The notes under the pieces were generated by a model. That model had not been told where the DNA came from. It made no database searches and saw nothing but the letters and a program-made list of their open reading frames with translations. Positions 47,901 through 62,930 of a stretch of 64,000 nucleotides of DNA are shown here, piece by piece (position 1 is the first letter of the stretch; each line of letters begins with the position of its first letter). The translations under genes were made by a program, and so were the position numbers. Origin of the DNA: Lateolabrax maculatus. Its lineage: Eukaryota; Chordata; Actinopteri; Acropomatiformes; Lateolabracidae. Where the stretch lies: positions 23,148,501-23,212,500 of the forward strand of contig CM062212.1 in NCBI GenBank assembly GCA_031216445.1, written 5' to 3'.

Positions 47901-50316
47901 ATCACACAGGTGAGACACACGTGACACTTCTCAAACACTCACATGACACACACGTGACACTTCACAAACACTCACATGACACACACGTGACACTTCACAA
48001 ACACTCACGTGACACACACGTGACACTTCAGTCACAGACACGTAACATTTCCTACACACTCACGTGACACTTCACACACACTCACGTGACACTTCAAACA
48101 CACACGTGACACACACGTGACACTTCACAAACACTCACATGACACACACTTGACACTTCAAACACACACGTGACACACACGTGACACTTCACAAACACTC
48201 ACATGACACACACGTGACACTTCACACACACTCACGTGACACTTCACAAACACACAGTTCACACACGTGACACTCCTCACACACACGTTACACTTCTAAC
48301 AAACACACGTGACACTTCACATATACCCAGACACATGACACTTCACACACACACACTCACTTGACACTTCAATCACACAGGTGAGACACACGTGACACTT
48401 CTCAAACACTCACATGACACACACGTGACACTTCACAAACACTCACATGACACACACGTGACACTTCACAAACACTCACGTGACACACGTGACACTTCAG
48501 TCACAGACACGTGACATTTGCTACACACATGTGATACCTCACACACACTCATGTGACACTTCAAACACACACGTGACACACACGTGACAATTCACAAACA
48601 CTCACGTGACACACGTGACACTTCACAAACACTCACGTGACACACGTGACACTTCACAAACACTCACGTAACACACGTGACACTTCAGTCACAGACACGT
48701 GACATTTCCTACACACACGTGACACTTCACACACACACTCAAGTGCCACTTCAAACACACACGTGACACACACGTGACACTTCAAAAACACTCACATGAC
48801 ACAGACGTGAGACTTCACAAAGACTCACATGACACACTTGACACTTCACAAACACTCACGTGACACTTCACAAACACTCACGTGACACACGTGACACTTC
48901 AGTCACAGACACGTAACATTTCCTACACACTCACGTGACACTTCACACACACTCATGTGACACTTCAACCACACACGTCACACACACGTGACACTTCACA
49001 AACACTCACATGACACACGTGACACTTCAAACACACACGTGACACACACGTGACACTTCACAAACACTCACATGACACACGTGACACTTCACAAACACTC
49101 ACGTGACACACACGTGACACTTCACTCACAGACACGTGACATTTCCTACACACACGTGACACTTCACACACACTCACGTGACACTTCACAAACACATAGT
49201 TCACACATGTGAAACTCCTCACACACACGTTACACTTCTCACAAACACACGTGACACTTCACACACACACACTCACACACTCACGTGACACTTCAATCAC
49301 AAAGGTGACACACACGTGACACTTCTCAAACACTCACATGACACACACGTGACACTTCACAAACACTCACATGACACACACGTGACACTTCACAAACACA
49401 CACGTGACACACACGTGACACTTCAGTCACAGACACGTAACATTTCCTACACACTCACGTGACACTTCACACACACTCACGTGACACTTCAAACACACAC
49501 GTGACACACACGTGACACTTCACAAACACTCACATGACACACACTTGACACTTCAAACACACACATGACACACACGTGACACTTCACACAGACTCACGTG
49601 ACACTTCACAAACACACAGTTCACACACGTGACACTCATCACACACACGTTACACTTCTAACAAACACACGTGACACTTCACATATACCCAGACACATGA
49701 CACTTCACACACACACACTCACTTGACACTTCAATCACACAGGTGAGACACACGTGACACTTCTCAAACATTCACATGACACACACGTGACACTTCACAA
49801 ACACTCACATGACAAACACGTGACACTTCACAAACACTCACGTGACACACGTGACACTTCAGTCACAGACACGTGACATTTGCTACACACACGTGATACT
49901 TCACACACACTCATGTGACACTTCAAACACACACGTGACACACACGTGACAATTCACAAACACTCACGTGACACACGTGACACGTCACAAACACTCACGT
50001 GACACGCGTGACACTTCACAGACACTCACGTGACACACACGTGACACTTCACAAACACTCACATGACACACACGTGAGACTTCACAAACACTCACATGAC
50101 ACACACGTGACACTTCACAAACACTCACGTGACACACACGTGACACTTCAGTCACAGACACGTAACATTTCCTACACACTCACGTGACACTTCACACACA
50201 CTCACGTGACACTTCAAACACACACGTGACACACACGTGACACTTCACAAACACTCACATGACACACACTTGACACTTCAAACACACACGTGACACACAC
50301 GTGACACTTCACAAAC
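44947..50316 (+). repeat. Family D higher-order unit D2
   Basis: This is the second copy of D1 with about 0.95 kb more near its start (roughly 45,290-46,240). Part of the extra sequence comes from an additional copy of the D1 end: 44,240-44,820 reappears at 45,934-46,514 (offset 1,694). The marker module lies at 45,982, 47,062, 47,821, 48,292, 49,234 and 49,654. The match to D1 stops near 50,316, at CACTCATATGACACACACC. Confidence 0.85.
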
Positions 50317-53300
50317 ACTCATATGACACACACCTGACACTTCAGTCACAGACACGTGACATTTCCTACACACTCACGTGACACTTCACACACACTCACG
50401 GGACACTTTAAACACACACGTGACACACACGTGACACTTCACAAACACTCACATGACACACACGTGACACTTCACAAACACTCACGTGACACTTCACACC
50501 CACATGTTACACTTCACACACACACGTGACACTTCACACACGTGACACTTCTGACACACACGTGACACTTCACACACACTCACGTGACACTTCACACACA
50601 CTCGCGTGACTCTTCACACACACTCAAGTGATACTTCACACTCGCATGACACACACGTGACACTTCACAAACACTCACATGACACACACGTGACCCTTCA
50701 CAAACGCTCACGTGACACACACGTGACACTTCAGTCACAGACACGTGACATTTCCTACACACTCATGTGACACTTCACACACATTCACGTGACACTTCAA
50801 ACACACACGTGACACACACGTGACACTTCACAAACACTCACATGACACACACGTGACACTTCACAAACACTCACATGACACACACGTGACACTTCACAAA
50901 CACTCACGTGACACACACGTGACACTTCAGTCACAGACACGTGACATTTCCTACACACTCACGTGACACTTTACACACACTCATGTGACACTTCAAACAC
51001 ACACGTGACACACACGTGACACTTCACAAACACTCACGTGACACTTCACAAACACTCACATGACACACACAAACACTCAAGTGACACTTCACAAACACTT
51101 ACATGACACACACGTGACACTTCACAAACACTCACGTGACACACACGTGACACTTCAGTCACAGACACGTGACATTTCCTACACACTCACGTGACCCTTC
51201 ACACACACTCACGTGACACTTCAAACACACACGTGACACTTCACAAACACTCACATGACACACACGTGACACTTCACAAACACTCACGTGACACACACGT
51301 GACACTTCATTCACAGACCTGTGACATTTCCTACACACACGTGACACTTCACAAACACTCACGTTACACACACGTGACACTTCAGTCACAGACACGTGAC
51401 ATTTCCTACACACACGTGACACTTCACACACACTCACGTGACACTTCAAAAACACACGTGACACACACGTGACACTTCACAAACACTCACGTGACACACA
51501 CGTGACACTTTACAAACACTCGCATGACACACACGTGACACTTCACAAACACTCACATGACACACGTGACCCTTCACAAACACTCACGTGACACACACGT
51601 GACACTTCAGTCACAGACACGTGACATTTCCTACACACTCACGTGAGACTTCACACACAATCACGTGACACTTCAAACACACACGTGACACACACGTGAC
51701 ACTTCACAAACACTCACATGACACACACGTGACACTTCACAAACACTCACATGACACACACGTGACACTTCACACACACTCACGTGACACTTCACACACA
51801 CACACTCAAGTGAAACTTCACAAACACTCACATGACACACACGTGACACTTCAAACACACACGTGACACACACGTGACACTTCACAAACACTCACGTGAC
51901 ACTTCACAAACACTCACGTGACACACACGTGACACCTCAAAAACACACGTGACACACGTGACACTTCACAAACACTCATATGACACACACGTGACACTTC
52001 ACAAACACTCACGTGACACTTCAAGCACACACGTGACACACGTGACACTTCACAAACACTCACATGAACCACGTGACACTTCACAAACACTCACATGACA
52101 CACACGTGACACTTCACAAACACTCACGTGACACTTCAACCACACACGTGACACACACGTGACACTTCACAAACACTCACATGACACAGTCACGTGACAC
52201 TTCACAAACACTCACGTGACACACACGTGACACTTCAGTCACAGACACGTGACATTTCCTACACACACGTGACACTTCACACACAGTCACGTGACACTTC
52301 ACAAACACACAGTTCACACACGTGACACTCCTCACACTCGTTACACTTCTAACAAACACACGTGACACTTCACATATACTCAGACACGTGACACTTTACA
52401 CACACACTCACGTGACACTTCAATCACACAGGTGACACACACGTGACACTTCACAAACACTCATATGACACACGTGACACTTCACAAACACTCACGTGGC
52501 ACACGTGACACTTCAGTCACAGACACGTGACATTTGCTACACACACGTGATACTTCACACACACTCATGTGACACTTCAAACACACACACTCAAGTGACA
52601 CTTCAAACACACACGTGACACACGTGACACTTCACAAACACTCACATGACACACACGTGACACTAAACAAACACTCACGTGACACACGTGACACTTCAGT
52701 CACAGACACGTGACATTTCCTACACACTCACGTGACACTTCACACACACTCACGTGACACTTCAATCACACACACTCAAGTGACACTTCACAAACACTCA
52801 CATGACACACACGAAACACTTCACAAACACTCACATGACACACACGTGACACTTCACAAACACTCACGTGACACTTCACAAACACTCACATGACACACGT
52901 GACACTTCAAAAACACACGTGACACACACGTGACACTTCACAAACACTCACATGACACACACGTGACACTTCACAAACACTCACATGACACACACGTGAC
53001 ACTTCACAAACACTCACGTGACAGATACGTGACACTTCAGTCACAGACACGTGACATTTCTTACATACACGTGACACTTCACACACACTCACCTGACACT
53101 TCAAACACACGTGACACACACGTGACACTTCACAAACACTCACATGACACGCACTTGACACTTCACAAACACTCACGTGACACACACGTGACACTTCAGT
53201 CACAGACACGTGACATTTCCTACACACTCACGTGACACTTCACACACACTCACGTGACACTTCGAACACACTCACGTGACACTTCACACACACACTCAAG

Positions 53301-54745
53301 TGACACTTCACAAACACTCACGTGACACACACGTGACACTTCAGTCACAGACACGTGACATTTCCTACACACTCACGTGACACTTCAAACACACACGTGA
53401 CACACACGTGACACTTCACAAACACTCACTTGACACACACGTGACACTTCACAAACACTCACATGACACACACGTGACACTTCACAAACACTCACATGAC
53501 ACACACGTGACACTTCAGTCACAGACACGTGACACTTCACACACACTCACGTGACACTTCACACACACACACTCAAGTGACACTTCACAAACACTCACAT
53601 GACACACACGTGACACTTCACAAACACTCACATGACACATACGTGACACATCACAAACACTCACATGACACACGTGACACTTCAGTCACAGACACGTGAC
53701 ATTTCCTACACACTCACGTGACACTTCACACACACTCACGTGACACTTCAATCACACAGGTGACACACACGTGACACTTCACAAACACTCACATGACACA
53801 CACGTGACACTTCACAAACACTCACGTGACACACACGTGACACTTCAGTCACAGACACGTGACATTTCCTACACACACGTGAAACTTCACACACACTCAC
53901 GTAACACTTCACACACACACACTCAAATGGCACTTCAAACACACACGTGACACACACGTGACACTTCACAAACACTCACATGACACACACGTGACACTTC
54001 ACAAACACTCACATGACACACACGTGACACTTCACAAACACTCACGTGAAACACATGACACACTTCACAAACACTCACGTGACACACACGTGACACTTCA
54101 CAAACACTCACGTGACACACACGTGACACTTCAGTCACAGACACGTAACATTTCCTACACACTCACGTGACACTTCACACACACTCACGTGACACTTCAA
54201 ACACACACGGGACACACACGTGACACTTCACAAACACTCACATGACACACACGTGACACTTAAAACACACACGTCACACACACGTGACACTTCACAAACA
54301 CTCACATGACACACACGTGACACTTCACAAACACTCACATGACACACGTGACACTTCACAAACACTCACGTGACACACACGTGACACTTCAGTCACAGAC
54401 ACGTGACATTTCCTACACACGTGACACTTCACACACACTCACGTGACACTTCACAAACACACAGTTCACACACGTGACACTTCACACACAAACACTCACG
54501 TGACACTTCACACCCACATGTTACACTTCACACACACACGTGACACTTCACACACGTGACACTTCACACCCACATGTTACACTTCACACACACACGTGAC
54601 ACTTCACACACGTGACACACACGTGACACTTAAACCACACACGTGACACTTCACAAACACTCACATGACACACACGTGACACTTCACAAACACTCACATG
54701 ACACCCACGTGACACTTCACAAACACTCACATGACACACACGTGA
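50317..54745 (+). repeat. Mixed monomers between families D and F
   Basis: Ordinary 11/22/33-bp monomers fill this stretch. Pieces resemble family D (ACCCACATGTTACAC and CTCGCGTGACTCTTC near 50,500-50,640, compare 41,925-42,060) and family F (CACTCAAATGGCAC near 53,921, compare 56,820 and 62,115). The marker module occurs once, at 52,345. No full-length higher-order unit was recognised, and there is no sign of a gene. Confidence 0.75.
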
Positions 54746-57700
54746 CACTTAAAACACACACGTGACACTTCACAAACACTCACATGACACACACGTGACA
54801 CTTCACAAACACTCACATGACACCCACGTGACACTTCACAAACACTCACGTGACACACACGTGACACTTCAGTCACAGACACGTGACATTTCCTACACAC
54901 ACGTGAAACTTCACACACACTCACGTAACACTTCAAACACACACACTCAAGTGACACTTGACACACACTCACGTGACACTTCACACACACACTCAAGTGA
55001 CACTTCACAAACACTCACATGACACACACGTGACACTTCACAAACACTCACATGACACACACGTGACACGTCACAAACACTCACGTGGGACACACGTGAC
55101 ACTTCAGTCACAGACACGTGACATTTCCTACACACTCACGTGACACTTCACACACACTCACGTGACACTTCACAAACACTCACGTGACACACGTGACACT
55201 TCAGTCACAGACACGTAACATTTCCTACACACTCACGTGACATTTCCTACACACTCACGTGACACTTCACAAACACTCACATGACACACACGTGACACTT
55301 CACACACACTCACGTGACACACACGTGACACTTCAGTCACAGACACGTGACATTTCCTACACACACGTGACACTTCACACACACGTTACACATCTAACAA
55401 ACACACTTGACACTTCACATATACTCAGACACGTGACACTTCACACACACACTCACTTGACACTTCAATCACACAGGTGACACACACGTGACACTTCACA
55501 AACACTCACATGACACACACGTGACACTTCACAAACACTAACGTGGCACACGTGACACTTCAGTCACAGACACGTGACATTTGCTACACACACGTGATAC
55601 TTCAAACACACTCATCTGACACTTCAAACACACACGTGACACACACGTAACAATTCACAAACAATCACGTGACACACGTGAGACTTCACAAACACTCACG
55701 TGACACACGTGACACTTCAGTCACAGACACGTGACATTTCTTACACACACGTGACACTTCACACACACTCACGTGACACTTCACACACACACGTGACACA
55801 CACGTGACACTTCACAAACACTCACATGACACACACGTGACACTTCACAAACACTCACATGACACACACGTGACACTTCACAAACACTCACGTGACATAC
55901 ACGTTACACTTCTGTCACAGACACGTGACATTTCCTACACACACCTGACACTTCACACACGTGACACTTCTGACACACACGTGACACTTCACAACCACAT
56001 GTTACACTTCACACACACACACCTGACACTTCACACACGTGACACTTCTGACACACACGTGACACTTCACACACACTCACGTGACACTTCACACACACTC
56101 GCGTGACTCTTCACACACACACTCAAGTGATACTTCACAAACACTCGCATGACACACACGTGACATTTCACAAACACTCACATGACACATACGTGACCCT
56201 TCACAAACACCCACGTGACACACACGTGACACTTCAGTCACAGACACGTGACATTTCCTACACACTCACGTGACACTTCAAACACACACGTGACACACAC
56301 GTGACACTTCACAAACACTCACTTGACACACACGTGACACTTCACAAACACTCACATGACACACACGTGACACTTCACAAACACTCACATGACACACACG
56401 TGACACTTCAGTCACAGAGACGTGACATTTCCTACACACTCACGTGACACTTCACACACTCACGTGACACTTCACACACACTCACGTGACACTTCACACA
56501 CACACACTCAAGTGACACTTCACAAACACTCACATGACACACACGTGACACTTCACAAACACTCACATGACACACGTGACACTTCAGTCACAGACACGTG
56601 ACATTTCCTACACACTCACGTGACACTTCACACACACTCACGTGACACTTCAATCACACAGGTGACACACACGTGACACTTCACAAACACTCACATGACA
56701 CACACGTGACACTTCACAAACACTCACGTGACACACACGTGACACTTCAGTCACAGACACGTGACATTTCCTACACACACGTGAAACTTCACACACTCAC
56801 GTAACACTTCACACACACACACTCAAATGGCACTTCAAACACACACGTGACACACACGTGACACTTCACAAACACTCACATGACACACACGTGACACTTC
56901 ACAAACACTCACATGACACACACGTGACACTTCACAAACACTCACGTGAAACACATGAGACACTTCACAAACACTCACGTGACACACACGTGACACTTCA
57001 GTCACAGACACGTAACATTTACTACACACTCACGTGACACTTCACACACACTCACGTGACACTTCAAACACACACGTGACACACACGTGACACTTCACAA
57101 ACACTCACGTGACACTTCACAAACACTCACATGACACACACGTGACACTTCAAAAACACACGTGACACACACGTGACACTTCACAAACACTCACATGACA
57201 CACACGTGACACGTCACAAACACTCACGTGGCACACACGTGATACTTCAGTCACAGACACGTGACATTTCCTACACACTCACGTGACACTTCACACACGC
57301 TCACGTGACACTTCAAACACACGTGACACACACGTGACACTTCACAAACACTCACACACACACACGTGACACTTCACACACATGACACTTCTGACACACA
57401 CGTGACACTTCACACACACTCACGTGACACGTCACACACACTCGCGTGACTCGTCACACACACTCAAGTGACACTTCAAACACACGTGACACACACGTGA
57501 CACTTCACAACCACTCACATGACACACACGTGACACTTCACAAACACTCACATGACACACACGTGACACTTCACAAACACTCACGTGACACACACGTGAC
57601 ACTTCAGTCACAGACACGTGAAGTTTCCTACACACTCATGTGACACTTCACACACACTCACGTGACACTTGACACACACTCAAGTGACACTTGACACACA

Positions 57701-59387
57701 CACACTCAAGTGACACTTCACAAACACTCACATGACACACACGTGACACTTCACAGACACGTGACATTTCCTACACACACGTGACACTTCACACACACTC
57801 ACGTGACACTTCAAAAACACACGTGACACACACGTGACACTTCACAAACACTCACATGAAACACACGTGACACTTCACAAACACTCACATGACACACACG
57901 TGACATGTCACAAACACTCACGTGAGACACACGTGACACTTCAGTCACAGACACGTGACATTTCCTACACACTCACGTGACACTTCACACACACTCACGT
58001 GACACTTCACACACACACACTCAAGTGACACTTCAAACACACACGTGACACTTCACAAACACTCACATGACACACACGTGACACTTCACAAACACTCACA
58101 TGACACACACTTGACACTTCACAAACACTCACGTGACATACACGTTACACTTCAGTCACAGACACGTGACATTTCCTACACACACTTGACACTTCACACA
58201 CACTCACGTGACACTTCACACACAAACACTTACGTGACACTTCAAACACACACGTGACACACACGTGACACTTCACAAACACTCACATGACACACACGTG
58301 ACACTTCACAAACACTCACGTGACACACACGTGACACTTCAGTCACAGACACGTGACATTTCCAACACACTCACGTGACACTTCACACACACTCACGTGA
58401 CACTTCACAAACACTCACGTGACACTTCACAAACACTCACATGAAACACACTTGACACTTCAAAAACACACGTGACACACACGTGACACTTCACAAACAC
58501 TCACATGACACACACGTGACACGTCACAAACACTCACGTGGCACACACGTGACACTTCAGTCACAGACACGTGACATTTCCTACACACTCACGTGACACT
58601 TCACACACACTCACGTGACACTTTAAACACACACGTGACACACACGTGACACTTCACAAACACTCACATGACACACGTGACACTTCACAAACACTCACAT
58701 GACACACACGTGACACTTCACAAACACTCACATGACACACACGTGACACTTCACAAACACTCACGTGAAACACATGAGACACTTCACAAACACTCACGTG
58801 ACACACACGTGACACTTCACAAACACTGACGTGACACACACGTGACACTTCAGTCACAGACACGTAACATTTCCTACACACTCACGTGACACTTCACACA
58901 CACTCACGTGACACTTCAAACACACACGTGACACACACGTGACACTTCACAAACACTCACGTGACACTTCACAAACACTCACATGACACACACGTGACAC
59001 TTCAAAAACACACGTGACACACACGTGACACTTCACAAACACTCACATGACACACACGTGACACGTCACAAACACTCACGTGGCACACACGTGATACTTC
59101 AGTCACAGACACGTGACATTTCCTACACACTCACGTGACACTTCACACACGCTCACGTGACACTTCAAACACACGTGACACACACGTGACACTTCACAAA
59201 CACTCACACACACACACGTGACACTTCACACACATGACACTTCTGACACACACGTGATACTTCACACACACTCACGTGACACGTCACACACACTCGCGTG
59301 ACTCGTCACACACACTCAAGTGACACTTCAAACACACGTGACACACACGTGACACTTCACAACCACTCACATGACACACACGTGACA
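54746..59387 (+). repeat. Family F higher-order unit F1 (about 4.64 kb)
   Basis: This unit matches 59,388-64,000 with offsets rising in steps: 4,640, 4,662, 4,695, 5,261, 5,294, 5,435 and 5,459. Each step is a local gain in F2. Landmarks are CACTTAAAACACACACG (about 54,746), GACATTTCCTACACACTCACG twice in a row (about 55,235), CATCTAACAAACAC (about 55,390), CACACCTGACACTTC (about 55,940), CACTCAAATGGCAC (about 56,820), GCGTGACTCGTC (about 57,444) and CGTGAAGTTTCC (about 57,619). Its last part (58,900-59,387) repeats 57,050-57,520, the point where F2 is joined on. Confidence 0.85.
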
Positions 59388-60257
59388 CTTAAAACACACA
59401 CGTGACACTTCACAAACACTCACATGACACACACGTGACACTTCACAAACACTCACATGACACCCACGTGACACTTCACAAACACTCACGTGACACACAC
59501 GTGACACTTCAGTCACAGACACGTGACATTTCCTACACACACGTGAAACTTCACACACACTCACGTAACACTTCAAACACACACACTCAAGTGACACTTG
59601 ACACACACTCACGTGACACTTCACACACACACACTCAAGTGACACTTCACAAACACTCACATGACACACACGTGACACTTCACAAACACTCACATGACAC
59701 ACACGTGACACGTCACAAACACTCACGTGGGACACACGTGACACTTCAGTCACAGACACGTGACATTTCCTACACACTCACGTGACACTTCACACACACT
59801 CACGTGACACTTCACAAACACTCACGTGACACACGTGACACTTCAGTCACAGACACGTAACATTTCCTACACACTCACGTGACATTTCCTACACACTCAC
59901 GTGACACTTCAAACACACACGTGACACTTCACAAACACTCACATGACACACACGTGACACTTCACACACACTCACGTGACACACACGTGACACTTCAGTC
60001 ACAGACACGTGACATTTCCTACACACACGTGACACTTCACACACACGTTACACATCTAACAAACACACTTGACACTTCACATATACTCAGACACGTGACA
60101 CTTCACACACACACTCACTTGACACTTCAATCACACAGGTGACACACACGTGACACTTCACAAACACTCACATGACACACACGTGACACTTCACAAACAC
60201 TAACGTGGCACACGTGACACTTCAGTCACAGACACGTGACATTTGCTACACACACGT

Positions 60258-61422
60258 GATACTTCAAACACACTCATGTGACACTTCAAACACACACGTG
60301 ACACACACGTAACAATTCACAAACAATCACGTGACACACACGTAACAATTCACAAACAATCACGTGACACACGTGAGACTTCACAAACACTCACGTGACA
60401 CACGTGACACTTCAGTCACAGACACGTGACATTTCTTACACACACGTGACACTTCACACACACTCACGTGACACTTCACACACACACGTGACACACACGT
60501 GACACTTCACAAACACTCACATGACACACACGTGACACTTCACAAACACTCACATGACACACACGTGACACTTCACAAACACTCACGTGACATACACGTT
60601 ACACTTCTGTCACAGACACGTGACATTTCCTACACACACCTGACACTTCACACACGTGACACTTCTGACACACACGTGACACTTCACAACCACATGTTAC
60701 ACTTCACACAGACACACCTGACACTTCACACACGTGACACTTCTGACACACACGTGACACTTCACACACACTCACGTGACACTTCAAACACAATCGCGTG
60801 ACTCTTCACACACACACTCAAGTGATACTTCACAAACACTCGCATGACACACACGTGATACTTCAAACACACTCATGTGACACTTCAAACACACACGTGA
60901 CACACACGTAACAATTCACAAACAATCACGTGACACACGTGAGACTTCACAAACACTCACGTGACACACGTGACACTTCAGTCACAGACACGTGACATTT
61001 CTTACACACACGTGACACTTCACACACACTCACGTGACACTTCACACACACACGTGACACACACGTGACACTTCACAAACACTCACATGACACACACGTG
61101 ACACTTCACAAACACTCACATGACACACACGTGACACTTCACAAACACTCACGTGACATACACGTTACACTTCTGTCACAGACACGTGACATTTCCTACA
61201 CACACCTGACACTTCACACACGTGACACTTCTGACACACACGTGACACTTCACAACCACATGTTACACTTCACACAGACACACCTGACACTTCACACACG
61301 TGACACTTCTGACACACACGTGACACTTCACACACACTCACGTGACACTTCAAACACACTCGCGTGACTCTTCACACACACACTCAAGTGATACTTCACA
61401 AACACTCGCATGACACACACGT
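60258..61422 (+). repeat. Tandem duplication of about 0.6 kb inside F2
   Basis: The block 60,258-60,856 (599 bp) is repeated at 60,857-61,422 (566 bp). Both start at GATACTTCAAACACACTCATG and end at CACTCGCATGACACACACG. The 33-bp length difference is one extra CGTAACAATTCACAAACAATCA monomer in the first copy (near 60,341). F1 has a single copy (about 55,600-56,160). Confidence 0.85.
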
Positions 61423-62600
61423 GACATTTCACAAACACTCACATGACACATACGTGACCCTTCACAAACACCCACGTGACACACACGTGACACTTCAGTC
61501 ACAGACACGTGACATTTCCTACACACTCACGTGACACTTCAAACACACACGTGACACACACGTGACACTTCACAAACACTCACTTGACACACACGTGACA
61601 CTTCACAAACACTCACATGACACACACGTGACACTTCACAAACACTCACATGACACACACGTGACACTTCAGTCACAGAGACGTGACATTTCCTACACAC
61701 TCACGTGACACTTCACACACTCACGTGACACTTCACACACACTCACGTGACACTTCACACACACACACTCAAGTGACACTTCACAAACACTCACATGACA
61801 CACACGTGACACTTCACAAACACTCACATGACACACACGTGACACTTCACAAACACTCACATGACACACGTGACACTTCAGTCACAGACACGTGACATTT
61901 CCTACACACTCACGTGACACTTCACACACACTCACGTGACACGTCAATCACACAGGTGACACACACGTGACACTTCACAAACACTCACATGACACACACG
62001 TGACACTTCACAAACACTCACGTGACACACACGTGACACTTCAGTCACAGACACGTGACATTTCCTACACACACGTGAAACTTCACACACTCACGTAACA
62101 CTTCACACACACACACTCAAATGGCACTTCAAACACACACGTGACACACACGTGACACTTCACAAACACTCACATGACACACACGTGACACTTCACAAAC
62201 ACTCACATGACACACACGTGACACTTCACAAACACTCACGTGAAACACATGAGACACTTCACAAACACTCACGTGACACACACGTGACACTTCAGTCACA
62301 GACACGTAACATTTACTACACACTCACGTGACACTTCACACACACTCACGTGACACTTCAAACACACACGTGACTCACACGTGACACTTCACAAACACTC
62401 ACGTGACACTTCACAAACACTCACATGACACACACGTGACACTTCAAAAACACACGTGACACACACGTGACACTTCACAAACACTCACATGACACACACG
62501 TGACACGTCACAAACACTCACGTGGCACACACGTGATACTTCAGTCACAGACACGTGACATTTCCTACACACTCACGTGACACTTCACACACGCTCACGT

Positions 62601-62930
62601 GACACTTCAAACACACGTGACACACACGTGACACTTCACAAACACTCACACACACACGTGACACTTCACACACATGACACTTCTGACACACACGTGACAC
62701 TTCACACACACTCACGTGACACGTCACACACACTCGCGTGACTCGTCACACACACACTCAAGTGACACTTCAAACACACGTGACACACACGTGACACTTC
62801 ACAAACACTCACACACACACACGTGACACTTCACACACATGACACTTCTGACACACACGTGACACTTCACACACACTCACGTGACACGTCACACACACTC
62901 GCGTGACTCGTCACACACACACTCAAGTGA
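62601..62930 (+). repeat. Local tandem duplication of 163-165 bp inside F2
   Basis: The segment with ACACATGACACTTCTGACAC and GCGTGACTCGTC occurs twice (CATGACACTTC at 62,673 and 62,838). The copies differ by one CA pair in a short CA run. F1 has one copy at the matching place (about 57,370-57,460). Confidence 0.85.

Noticed and set aside
57350..57370. Long CA microsatellite
   Set aside because: CA runs here and elsewhere reach only about six to eight repeats before CGTG. They are part of the monomer, not a separate microsatellite, although one CA pair varies between copies.
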